Assembly (NCBI GenBank): GCA_015680685.1
Contig: MNCI01009651.1
Coordinates: 96,100-139,018 of the forward strand
Direction: 5' to 3'
Length of the DNA stretch: 42,919 nt
From: Gnetum montanum
Lineage: Eukaryota; Streptophyta; Gnetopsida; Gnetales; Gnetaceae
In this document: piece by piece, positions 9,866 to 19,955 of the stretch
Position numbering within the stretch: the stretch's first letter is position 1
Layout: each line of letters opens with the position of its first letter
The notes under the pieces: generated by a model
The model's database searches: none
What the model was told of the DNA's origin: nothing
The model's input: only the letters and a program-made list of their open reading frames with translations
Position numbers and translations under genes: made by a program

Positions 9866-11835
9866 TGCACATAATACCTCTAAGAGGGGACAACCCTACT
9901 CACTATTTCAGATCTCCTCCTTCCAACTCAATCATGGGGGAGACGGCCAACTCTGCTAACCATTCGAGGCCCTCAGTTCCTTTTTAAGTTTTTGTTTTAC
10001 AAATTTCTTTAATTTTTTCTATTTTTGTTTTGCACCATTGTTTATACTTTCTCATTTCTTTGTGTGACTGTTTGTTTTGTTTTTTTGTTTTTGTTTTTTT
10101 TTTGTTATTTTTGTTTTATTAGATTCATCACGTAATAAGTGCTCATGATAGTGGTATGAATTGTATTCTATTGATTGCTAATGTTTGCTTTCTACCTTTG
10201 AGTTATAATGTTGATACTAAGGTATGGTTCTTTTGATATAATAGGCAATAAGTCCATGTCATCCAAGCATCCATAAATTTCTTTGATCTCTCTTGGCTTG
10301 AAACTGTACAATCCCTTTCTTTAATAATAAAACTAATAACGAATTGGTAATTGGTCATTTCTCAAACTAAGGAAGGACTTAAGGATTGAAAAGGATGTGA
10401 CTTGAAAGGGATTTGATACATTTGTGCTAGCTATTCTCTTAGGTGCTTGGATGTTTTCTTCTTAAGCTTTCTTACCATTCTGACATTGCTCCATTATCGA
10501 GAAGTTGAGCCAATAAAAATAAGTCTTTGCATGGTTTAGTTTTCACACACAAAACAATAGTGAGAATTCAAAGCACACCCCTTAGATAAAATAATCATCT
10601 GGGCTACAAACAATGGTTATGGAACTAAATAGACATGTTCTCTCTTACTAAGGCCCTTTCTCACTTCCTACTTCTCCCTTTTTCATTTTCCTCGGAATGG
10701 TGGTGCCTCTTTGGCAGAAGCATTCTTGTTACTTCAAGTGGATGGATTGGCCAAGTGTATTATTGTGAATTCACTGGATGTGAATTGTTTGAGGCTGGAT
10801 TTGGAATGAGATCTACTCAATTACATTAACCATAAGTACACAAGGGGCTGTACACCACCTTGTTCTTAGGACTCCATTCCATTTTCTTCTCCCCATCATT
10901 CTTTCTCAATTTTCCACTTTATTGCTGGTTGTATCAGTAGTCTATATTTTGGTTGATGCATTGTTTTCTCTTTGGTGGATTTTTTTGGTTAAGTCTTTAA
11001 CTCTTGCTTCCAAATGATATTTCTAGAACCTACAGACTCTTTGAATGTGTGTTTGTCAAGGCATAAAGGGCATGAGCCTACTTTGGGGAGGACCCACTAG
11101 CATTCCTATTTGGTACATCAGTTAACTTCTTTCCCTTAAACATTTCTACAATCAACATTTTTTTTGTTTCATTCTCATCTCTGATATCCATTTTATCAAC
11201 ATTATCATTGTTTCTTTTTCTCCATCTTTCTTATTCCTTATCTTTTTCCATTCTATCACTACCAGAGGATCACTCTTAGTCATGGGGGTCCTAGTCCAAG
11301 TTTTTCAATTTTTTCTAACCCCTACAACTTGGGTAGTGACCAGCATTATATCTCTAGAATCTGTATTGGCCATATCACAACTCAGCTAATGGACCTTACA
11401 CTGAGGTAAGGTATCAACTGTATTGTGATTTACTTATCCTTACTCATATGTGACTGTGTTGTGTGTGTAGATGGCAATAATACAATAATGGACTGGACCT
11501 GGAGGAAACACTTAGGATGAACCGGTCCTGGAATGATTTTGCAAGGACCAAGATTGATGGCGCGACTATGGATGGACAATAGAAGGTGCAATCTTGGCAT
11601 CGGCAGCAACACGTTTTCTCCTTTTCTCTATCTCTCTTCTCTCTCAACTACCAAATAAGGTTGGAAGTCAATTGTGTATAGTGTTCACTTTTGTAGTTAT
11701 GAACACTAATGTTGCCATGTATTGTATTGTTGATCTATTCACATGTCATCCCATTCACCATTAGTTGTTATTCAAGTCAATAATCCCATACCTTCCCAAT
11801 ATTTTGTAAGGAACTTGAGGATGAGTTTTCATTCA
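9866..11835 (+). other. 3' untranslated region of element A
   Basis: About 1.97 kb after integrase. It starts with T-rich repeats of TTTTTGTTTT (about 9985-10125), then sequence that aligns almost throughout with B (19950-21910) and partly with Z (1-835). It includes the conserved GGGGAGGACCCACT block near 11085-11098. The forward frame at 10635-10829 is not kept open in B. A G-run copy resembling the PPT lies at 11278-11290. At 11450-11480 a T/G-rich tract ends in TAG-ATGGCAATAATAC, resembling a splice acceptor with a start codon; the following frame is closed. Confidence 0.75.
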
Positions 11836-11847
11836 GTCATGGGGGTA
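11836..11847 (+). other. Polypurine tract of element A
   Basis: GTCATGGGGGTA abuts the 3' LTR start. It matches the tract at 836-847 of Z. Confidence 0.75.
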
Positions 11848-12704
11848 TGATGAACTGCGATATTGCGTACGTGATATTGTGTATGCGATATCACATCCAC
11901 CATGTGATATTGCATACGTGATATTGTGTATGCGATATCACATCCACCATGCGATATTGCATACGCAATATCACATCGTGCCTAATATTCTATAAATAAG
12001 AGGCGACGCCCTTTGTTCCCATACATTAGATTTAGACCCTTAGCCAAACTCTTGCAGTTTTGTCATTCCAAAGTTAGAATTATTTTTGTGTGCCCACGAT
12101 AGGAGTCATAGAGTGAACATATCTTTATTTGAGCAATTTGTACCTAAGCACAATTTTGTGTATGGCAATAAAGACTAACTTTATGATAAACCTTGCAGTA
12201 TACAAATTAATCTAATTAGTAATTAATTATTTTTTAATACTTTCCTAGTTAATTAATATCTCTCTCAACCTTCAACCCCCTTAGTTAAATACACTCAGTA
12301 CGATCAATTCGAACATGTGTGTAGTGCTTGGTAACCCAGTAATGATTAGCATTTGGTAATCCCAGTAGTGTTGCACTGGTTCAAGATGTGTATGGAAAGT
12401 GGGAATGGATACTGGTATTAGGAACATTTAGAAACTAGTTAATGAAAGTTAGCCACTTAGTTCTCTCTCGCTCTCCTTTATTAGTAGAAGACATAAAAAA
12501 TACAAAAGCTATAAAAATCATATACCTCAAGCTTACTTAACCATACAACCGTGATAATACAAGTAAGTTTAGAAAGACAACAATTGATTAACCCTAGGTG
12601 TTCCATTAAGGCTCATAAGCACTTGATCGTTAGAGTTCAACCGGATCATGCGTGAAACGCTCGTATTCATATGGTTGAGTGTAGGGGTACCTCGCCGCTC
12701 ATCA
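11848..12704 (+). repeat. 3' LTR of element A (857 bp)
   Basis: TGATGAACTGCG to CGCCGCTCATCA, then the GTAAT duplication. It holds a 47-bp palindrome-rich unit in tandem (11857-11903 and 11904-11950) plus a partial third copy, where the 5' LTR has about one shortened unit. The TATA box is at 11991. Apart from that block the two LTRs align throughout. Confidence 0.93.
11857..11972 (+). repeat. Tandem 47-bp palindrome-bearing unit in the A 3' LTR
   Basis: Two adjacent copies of a unit beginning GCGATATTGCGTACGTGATA and ending CACATCCACCAT, the second with few changes, then a truncated copy. Each carries GATATT or GATATC motifs separated by about 9-13 bp. It expands the U3 block upstream of the TATA box. 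Confidence 0.85.
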
Positions 12705-12709
12705 GTAAT
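12705..12709. repeat. Target-site duplication of element A, right copy
   Basis: GTAAT, identical to 2829-2833. Confidence 0.92.
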
Positions 12710-12759
12710 GAACTTAGTCAAAATTTTTTTTGCCCTCCTTTTAGTGCCAAAAGAACTAT

Positions 12760-14173
12760 TGATGATCATTTGGAACCATTAACAATTTGGCCTCTGGTCT
12801 TGTGGCTTTGGGAGTCACAGGATATGAAGGTATTCTTCAAACAAGGTTTAGGTGCTTGTTGGTCTTCTAGCAACACCATGATCCAAATACCTCCAAATAA
12901 ACTTAGTGATTATAAAATGAACTAATCATGAGTATGTGTTTACTATTATGAATGTTGAAATGCTTGGGTATGTGTGTGAAACTTTAATTAACTTTCATAA
13001 AAGAAATTTGGCTAACTTTGTCAAATATTGTGAGTTGTTGAAGATTCATATTTTGTCAAATCACTTAGTCTATATAGTCCCCATAGTACATTACTTGTAA
13101 CAAATAAAATTTCACAAAAATGTTTAAGCATAATTTTGCTAATCTACTCTTAATTTCCCCCAGAACAAGAAACATGAAATAGAGTGAGATTCAATGCGTT
13201 TTAGAAAGAGAAAAGAAAAGAAAGCAAATTTTTGTGGAATCTCAAACATTTGAGTAAGATAAATTGACATGAGGAAACATTTTGCAATAAAGCTATTCCA
13301 ATTCAATCTATTACAAATTTTCCAAACCCTTTGAGTTTAATAAGAAAATTCTTAAAAAACACTATTATTTACTACCAAAACGCTTTGTAAACCACAAAGT
13401 GCAAGCTTCTATTTAGCTCGTTAATATTGATCAAGAATTGCATACAACATAACTTCTAGAAAAATTTGACAAATTTCAAGATTGCAATATTAAGTCAATA
13501 AATTTTAAAAATAAAGAAGCTATTTTAGTCATCTTAAAGTATCAAAGACTTTTTAAATTCCCTAAACTAAAACAAACAATTTCTATAAGGCATTACTATT
13601 AAATTGCTCAAGATGCTTTTCTAATACAACATAAGCTCTTATTTGGCAAACCTTAATAGAAGTCTAATATTGCGCAAAAACAAAGCTAGAAAGACAACTT
13701 AAAAAAATTTTAAAATTAAATACCAAGCACGATACTATCTAAACGATTAGCTAAGTACCTGAAACAAAATGGGAAGAAATGAACTCATAGGATTAAAACA
13801 AAGTAGATGAATTGATGCCTTTAGCAAGCCATGTTTTACAATCTTCAATATTCTTCTAAGTATCTTTTCCTCTAAATCCCTCTCCTCTTTTTCAAATATA
13901 CCTTTTAAGCCCTTTTTATAGTGGTTTTGGGGTAGTTACAATCATCATGATAAATTAAAGGATGTTACAAATCTTTTACGCGATTAGTTCTTAACCACCT
14001 TAAGAAGTTATAACTTCCACAGGGAGTTATGAGAATTTTAAACCATAGTTGGCAAGTGTCTTCTTGGTAATGATAAATTAAAATTCTCTACAAATATCAA
14101 GGATTATTATTTGTAAGAATCATAGGAAGTGTTAACTCCTATAGAAAGTAAAGCCATATTTGACAAATGTCCA
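12760..14173 (-). mobile_element. LTR-like region of older element X (minus strand)
   Basis: On the minus strand this starts with TG near 14173 (TGGACATTTGTCAAATATGG), carries partial direct repeats containing TTAATTTATCA, then a TATA box at 13920-13911. An A/G-rich leader follows, then AT-rich sequence down to about 12760, where the plus strand reads TGATGATC (a possible CA end). It lies upstream of the X gag in that orientation once A is removed. The other LTR is not in the window, so exact ends are uncertain. No coding potential was seen. Confidence 0.4.
13911..13920 (-). promoter_or_regulatory. TATA box candidate of element X
   Basis: Minus strand reads CCACTATAAAAAGGGCTTA around this box, followed by a purine-rich leader. 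It is a typical plant LTR core promoter layout. Confidence 0.4.
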
Positions 14174-14405
14174 TAAATCCATTCCCTTTTCTTTAAGAAG
14201 AAAGAAAACTTCATTTAAATTTGTTGACCATCTAAATCATGCTTATTCATCTTTCTTTGTGAGCTTGAACTTCCATCTTTACTCTTCTTTTCATCTGCAT
14301 TTCCTTTCTCTTTGGCAGATTTTATTTTTGCAACCTTGGCACATATGCTAAAGTCTGACCACCAAAAGTAATAAAATTAATCCTTTTTACTGTATATTTC
14401 TCCAG
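14174..14405. other. AT-rich intergenic stretch
   Basis: T-rich and AT-rich sequence with no conserved frame or repeat that I recognise. It ends in a pyrimidine-rich tract TTTCTCCAG at 14397-14405 that could act as a splice acceptor for the island that follows. Confidence 0.4.
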
Positions 14406-14758
14406 GCCTTGGCGTCGGCGTCGCCCAAATAGAGTATGCATATGGTGCAATACTGGTACGAATCAAAAGTGTGTGATTCGTCATCATAGCAGCTAGCAAT
14501 GCCCGCAACTCATGCATCATCATGCAGACGGAACAGGTGCCAGATCAAGGGTTTGTGAACTGCCGCATTATACTCTTTACTGCCGCGTTGTCAGGGATGA
14601 GGGTGATCAGGTGGTGCATAGGCATAGCAATCTCCATGGCCATCGTTTCAGGTTTGGTTGCAGAGTATGGCCATTACAGCGGCCGCGAGGGAACCCTTGT
14701 TTTACCTTCGCAGAAGCTGCGAGAGGTTGTGGAAGATTATGGTGATGTTTGCAGGTAG
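14406..14758. other. GC-richer, CpG-retaining island with ambiguous coding potential
   Basis: Much richer in G, C and CpG than its surroundings, with a NotI-type site (GCGGCCGC) at about 14678. On the plus strand one frame runs 14408-14758 with a single internal TGA. Its last 78 codons (from ATG 14522) are open, contain a hydrophobic stretch (WCIGIAISMAIVSGLVAEYG) and end in TAG; GCAG/GTAGAT at the end also resembles an exon-intron junction. A minus-strand frame is nearly as open, so even the strand is uncertain. I recognise no family. It could be the last exon of a low-copy gene, a gene fragment, or another mobile element's promoter. Confidence 0.35.
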
Positions 14759-15496
14759 ATTCTCCTAAAAATGTTTGTCGACCTCCAGCAAATTCACAAT
14801 GGATTGAACATTGAGCAGCAAGGCTGAATCTACCGCCATAGTGAAAGGTCTGCTTTCACAAGCTGCCATTAGGACTACCATTTCTGCATGGTGGTTAAGG
14901 ATTTATGTTTGATTTATGCGTCCAATTTACATTGTGTTAAGGATCGATGCCGCTCATAGGAATATTCTGGCAGTCAGCCTGCAAGTATATTTGTGCTGTA
15001 AATGAAGACAAAGATTTATATATAGACACCCTTTCATTTCAAGCATCTGTTGTTTGCAACGTAATCATCAGGAAACATTTTCCTCTACTAGTTTTTCTTT
15101 TTGCTTTTTCTAACAACTCATTCCCATCTTTCTATCAGCATGTTTGGCATTAAGATTCAGGTGGATGTTTGTTATAGATCAAATACATTGATATCCCTAG
15201 CCAACATCAACACTTTGTGGCCAAAGAATAGACCCGTCAATGTCTTGGTTATTGTAGTAATCTAACTTGACTATGATTAAGAGCTTTCAACGTGGCTTTA
15301 CTAAAAAGGGCAAAAGCCTGAAAGGCGTCTCCATCTTTTATAATGTTTTCCTATTTTATGACTATAATCCGTTATTGGGTTACACCATTTTCAGTTTGAG
15401 GAGAAAGAACTACCTCACCATTTTGTGCTTTCATGAAAACTTTGCACTCTATTCATGGTATATCTTTACAACCCAACCTTCAAGTACATAATCAAA
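14759..15496. other. Sequence between the island and element B
   Basis: Moderately AT-rich, no frame with a recognisable product. It could be the 3' untranslated region of a gene ending at 14758, but no clear polyadenylation site decides this. Element B interrupts it at 15501. Confidence 0.35.
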
Positions 15497-15501
15497 GAAA
15501 C
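15497..15501. repeat. Target-site duplication of element B, left copy
   Basis: GAAAC, against GAAAT at 22951-22955. The one difference is a C/T transition, consistent with decay after insertion. Confidence 0.75.
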
Positions 15502-16533
15502 TGATGAGACACGATTCGCATGAGCTACGATATCGCGTCATCCACTACGATATCGCCTTGTCGCCAGATCTATAAATAAGAGGCAACTCTCCCTTGTTTC
15601 CCCATCTAGACTAGAAGTAGGGAAACTCTGGCAGTTTGATCACTCCATAGATAGAATATTTTCCATGTGCCCGTAGTAGGAGTCCTAAAGTGAATGGATC
15701 TTTATTCGAGCAACATTGTACCTGAACACAAGTTATGTACGGCAATAAAGACGAGCTTCCTGGATAAACGTTGCATTGCATGTAATAGGATTTATTTATT
15801 GTTATTTACTGTTTTCTCTCTCTCATCCTTAAACTCCTAGAATGCAGTATGAGTACGACTTAACTGCGAGCATCTAAGGATGTGTACGAACATTTGAGGA
15901 ACGGATGCTCATCGCATGCAGTATGAGTACGACTTGATTACAAGCATTTAAAGATGTGTATGGATAGTCAAGGAACAGATGCTCATGAGTACAACTTGAT
16001 TACGAGTATCTAAGGATGTGTACGGATAGTCAAGGAACGGACGCTCATGAGTACGACTTGATTACGAGCATCTGAGAATATGTACGGTTAGTCAAGGAAT
16101 CGGTTGCTCATCGCACTTAGGCTAGTTAAGTGCCTCAGTACGACCACTTCGAGCACGTGTGTTATGCATGGTAATCCCAGTGATGATTAGCATTTGGTAG
16201 CCATGGTTGCATCGATTCAGGGTGTGTACGGTATGTGGGAACAGATGCTGACGCTAGGTAATTTAGACATAGGTCATTAGTTAGAGTTAGTTAGTTTCTC
16301 AACCCTTCCCCTCAATAGCATACGAGAAAAAGATAAAAGATATAAAAATCATATACCTCGGACTTACTTAACCATACACCGTGACAACTATAGGTAAGTC
16401 TAGGAAGATAACGAATGATTAACCCTAAGTGTTCCATGAGGCGTGTAGGCATTTAGTCTACGGAGTTCGACAGGATCGTGCGTGCTATGCTCGTTTCGTA
16501 TGGTTGAGTGTAGGGTTACCTCACCACTCATCA
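15502..16533 (+). repeat. 5' LTR of element B (1032 bp)
   Basis: TGATGAGACACG to ACCACTCATCA. Two GATATC motifs lie upstream of the TATA box at 15571. A four-unit tandem repeat occupies 15851-16116 and explains much of the extra length relative to A and Z. AATAAA is near 15742. Confidence 0.92.
15851..16116 (+). repeat. Tandem ~62-bp repeat in the B 5' LTR (4 units)
   Basis: Four adjacent units, each starting GAGTACGACTTGATTACGAG (with variants) and ending GGATGCTCAT or GGTTGCTCAT. The 3' LTR has the matching array at 22268-22533. Z has one unit; E has about three, interrupted; A has none. Confidence 0.88.
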
Positions 16534-16534
16534 T

Positions 16535-16552
16535 TGGCACCATTGCCGGGGA
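16535..16552 (+). other. Primer-binding site of element B (tRNA-Asp type)
   Basis: TGGCACCATTGCCGGGGA, starting 2 bp after the LTR, with two transitions from the tRNA-Asp complement. Confidence 0.9.
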
Positions 16553-16678
16553 CTAAGTATTTTTGTCATGAATAGAACATAAAGGATATCACTCACATCA
16601 TTGGGAGCCTAAACGAACCTTCGGGTTAATCAAATAAGAAAAATTATATAACAGTAATTAGCACACCGGTGAATAACA

Positions 16679-19360
16679 ATGTCTTCTTCTCACAGGAGGA
16701 CATCACCTAGGGATAATACAAAAGACAGTCAACAATCAAAAACACATAACCTAAATTAGTTGGTGTCTCAACAATATAAGTTGTCATATACTCATCTCAA
16801 TGAATATACCCCCAACTTTACTTTTATTCTCCATGAAGACGAACAGTTATGCTGGAGGGATTTGCAAGGTAACATCATGTTACCTCCAGATCGATCAATC
16901 CCAAACATGCTCTTCTGTGCTTTGGCACAGATAAGCATGACGGATTTATATGCAGAATATGTTGTGAAGGGCTTCGATTCAAGGGATTATTATCCCACAG
17001 AAGTACAACATATAAGGGACTTAAGGCAGGAGAGCCAACATACACTGTTGAAGGACAAACAGGTTCCTCATGTCCTAAGTGAAACTAGAAATGGTGAACC
17101 ACTTATAACTGGTTCACTATCAAGAGATGTTCCCCCTCTTAATAAAAGTGAAGAGGAAGGATATCAGAACCTACAATCCACGATACATAACCTTGGTTCT
17201 GATGCTCGTGAACACCAACTGTTCACAGAGGGAACAACCACAAATGACAAGGATGGGCACTTAGATCATCACCATGATCGATGCCGAAGCTATAGAAGAG
17301 AAGGTAAGAAACATTGTCATGGCGATGGTTCTCCTTCTTCTTTCCCTTCTTCACATCACTCACCCTCTCCTTCCACCTCTGGGCACAATCATGAAGGGCA
17401 TAATGGAGAGGATAAAAGTAAGAAAAATGAGAAACCTCGATGAGAGAGTCAAGAGAGAGGACAAGGGCATAAAAGAAAGAAAAGTAGGGAACAATGAAGA
17501 CATCATAGGCATCATGAAAGAGATGATCATGATGAGCCCCTACTTGCAACCCGAAGTATGCTTGACATAATGGAGGTTGTTAGAATTCCCACAAGGCATT
17601 TAAAAGATAGTCGGATCAAGCGTTTAGACATGAACAACATCCCACGCTTTGAAGGCGGATATAACACTGATCAGCAGCATCATTTACAGGCATTCCATGA
17701 TGCCTGTGCCTTGCAAAATTTAGAGAATGAGTGGCAGAAACTTAAGTTGTTTCCTAGGTTACTCATCAAAGAAGCAGAGAGCTGGGACTAGTCCTTAGAA
17801 TCGGAAACCATTAAGAGGTAGAGTACGATGTTAGAGTTGTTCAACGATAAGTATCAAAAATACTTCTGAGTGTCTAACTTGTGTAAGAAGATCCAAGGAT
17901 GGAGGCAAGATCATCATGAATCCTTGGATGCTGCCATGGCCTGATACTACACATTATTACATTGTTGCTCGGGCCATGGTTACGCATAGTGAGATCAACT
18001 TTGCCACATCGTAGATGGGCTAAGGCATCAGACTCGAAGTACCCTTGGGACTTATGCCTAAGGAAAACTATCACAACTTAGAGCCCATGAAGTACATCGA
18101 TTTTTGGAAGAAGTAGCAAATGAAGAAGGTGAACTACGCAAAAGGGAAAGTGTGAAAGAATACAACCATGATCCCTCTCTTCGGAAGCAGAGAGTGAAAT
18201 TCTGCGATGAAGAGGATGAGTCACCAATTGAAGAGTTGGTGAATAGGAAAACCTTGCTGCTTCAAAAGCTAACAACAGAAGTAGCAGCTAAGGTAGAAGA
18301 AGTATGGAGTTCCTTAGGCTCTAAAATTGAAACTGTCCTAAAAATTGTAGAAGAGTCTAAGGGGGAATGAAGTAGTGACAAAGGTAAAACAAAGTGGAGA
18401 AATTTAGGCCCTACACATAACAAGGCTAAGGGGAAAATTACTATCTCCGATGAGGTTGTGGAATCAGACATAGATGATGATGGTGGATGTGAGATCTGCC
18501 ACTATGACCATCCTAAGGGATGTTGTTTAATCATCTCACATCTACAAGAGTCTGGGGTGTATGCACTCAATTCGAGACTCAACAAACGGCAAACACCCCG
18601 AAGGTTACCTTATGCACAAAGTAACCCAAGGCAGTTCCACCAACCCTTAACATATTATCCAAGTGGAACTCCTCCACAACCCATCACACAACATCAGTAA
18701 TGGCAATACCCATAGTTATGGGGGATGCCACTGCCAAAACAACAATACCCCTATTGGCAACCTGATCCATATGGTTATTATGTGCAGTAGCCGATTTCTC
18801 GAAGTGACTCTATGGATCACAAAACTTCCCAACATCACTCCCAAGTTCGGGAGTACTTTAGGAGGACTCCTTCTCCTCTGGGAGATCCTCCATACCCACA
18901 CCATCCTCCTAATCCATCTACACCTCTTCCACCAGTAGTTCCCATAACACCTTCTGCTCCAACAATGCAAAGGGGATTCCCTACTCAACCGCAGCAATGC
19001 CACACTATGAGAGTAGTAAACATTCAACCCACTGCTGGTTCTAACAAATGTAAAAAGAAAAAACCATTCTTTCGAACCAGAAGCCTAGACAAGCTCTCAC
19101 AACAACAAGCGGTTGAGTTTGGGCACGCCTCTCCAACACATAAATCTTCAGTGCTCCCTTCAATCCAAAATCAAAACTTAACGCATACGGTTATGTTAAC
19201 GCATACCGTAACTGACTGGATTAAGGTAGGCCACCTTCCCAGGAAACCAACTAACCCTAGGAGTCCCTTAATCTATTTACAAATCACCAGGAACAAACCA
19301 CATAGGGCTCTTCTTGATTCAGGTTCTGGAGTCAACTTACTATCACGAGAGATGTATCAT
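16679..19360 (+). pseudogene. gag-protease polyprotein of element B, single frame with premature stops
   Basis: ATG at 16679 (MSSSHRRTSPRD); TAG at codon 27, then open to 17443. The frame never shifts; it is interrupted only by stops through 19792. Domains: N-terminal domain (codons ~28-160; YTHLNEYTPNFTFILHEDEQ, NMLFCALAQ); a His/Ser-rich linker; capsid from IMEVVRIPTRH (about 17569) with HLQAFHDACALQNLENEW, LFNDKYQ and GTYA; a charged helix (about 18104-18370); zinc knuckle CEICHYDHPKGCC (about 18490); a Pro-rich tail; and the protease loop LLDSGSGVNLLS (Asp codon 19316-19318). The absence of frameshifts contrasts with A and suggests a younger or better-preserved copy. Many stops fall where relatives have Trp, Gln or Arg. 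Confidence 0.9.
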
Positions 19361-19800
19361 GTCTAGAACCTACCCCAACTCAAGAAGAGAAACATTCAAC
19401 TAGAGTTGGCATACCATTCCATAACCATTTCCTTAGGATTGGTGGAGGAAATTATTACCACTATGTGTGGTTGGTCCTACCCAGCTGATTTCCTAGTGAT
19501 TGAAATAAACAACAACAAAGGGGACTTCTCAATTATAATGGGAAGGGCATGGTAGAGCACAGTAGATGCATGCCTAGGCATTCATGATCTTTCCTTGGAA
19601 ATTTCTAAGATAAACATTTATGAAAAAATTGAGAAGAAGAAAGTTCCATGCATCACATACAATGATTCATCAGGTGATGACATGGAGGAAATGCCTCCAT
19701 GTAACAAGTTTTCCCTTCAAAATATGAAACAAAGATGCCTGTATGTAGCAACCACACCAGTAGTAGACACCCTGTGGTTGACAGCTACTTGAAAGAGCAA
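19361..19800 (+). pseudogene. C-terminal half of the element B protease domain
   Basis: Continues the gag-protease frame after a TAG: ITISLGLVEEI, YPADFLVIEINN, FSIIMGRAW, then a stop and LGIHDLSLEIS. This is the flap and second-lobe region of the Athila/Tat retropepsin. After about 19800 only a linker remains before the pol deletion junction, so B ends its coding capacity here. Confidence 0.8.
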
Positions 19801-19946
19801 CAAAATATGCATGGAATGAACTAAGTAGACAAACCATGCCAACAATGAAGGCATAGATACATTGGAATGTGAGCGTTGCCAACTTCCACCCCTTAATGTA
19901 AGATCATCAATTGGGAGAAGTTGGACACTTCTTAGAAATTCAAACA

Positions 19947-19955
19947 AGCGCTCAT
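19947..19955. other. Junction of the pol deletion in element B
   Basis: Left of it the sequence matches A's post-protease region (ATCAATTGGGAGAAGTTGG matches A at about 7055). Right of it (GGATCTCTCCC) it matches A's post-integrase region at about 9905. The shared bases CTCA at the join suggest microhomology or template switching. Confidence 0.75.

Larger units (their letters stand above)
2834..12704 (+). mobile_element. Element A: complete but degenerate Athila/Tat-type Ty3/gypsy retrotransposon
   Basis: A 9.87-kb element with perfect GTAAT target duplications, two LTRs, a tRNA-Asp-type PBS, gag, protease, RT, RNase H and integrase in Ty3/gypsy order, a ~1.9-kb 3' untranslated region and a G-run PPT. 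Stops and at least three frame changes make it non-functional. There is no recognisable envelope-like frame between integrase and PPT. It is inserted in element X, whose gag reads on the opposite strand. The two LTRs differ by many substitutions and by a length change (792 against 857 bp), so the insertion is not recent. Confidence 0.93.

Noticed and set aside
10635-10829. 64-codon plus-strand frame in the A 3' region as a possible envelope-like gene
   Set aside because: Not open in the aligned part of B, no signal peptide plus transmembrane layout of an envelope protein, and no conserved start.
12740-12759. Primer-binding site for element X (minus strand TTTGGCACTAAAAGGAGGG)
   Set aside because: Only the first bases agree with known tRNA complements and spacing from the putative LTR end is unusual.
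14160-14351. 63-codon plus-strand frame before the CpG island
   Set aside because: AT-rich composition, no similarity seen, overlaps the probable U3 start of the X LTR.
15851-16116. CRISPR-like array of ~62-bp repeats
   Set aside because: Units are contiguous without unique spacers, lie inside LTRs, and the setting is a plant nuclear genome.
17223-17549. 108-codon minus-strand frame (with a parallel at 41957-42265)
   Set aside because: Antisense of the gag linker in B and E; it exists only because the sense strand there is low-complexity and His/Ser-rich.
17274-17570. 98-codon plus-strand frame
   Set aside because: Other-frame reading of the B gag linker; the true frame continues from 16679 through 17443 and resumes at 17558.
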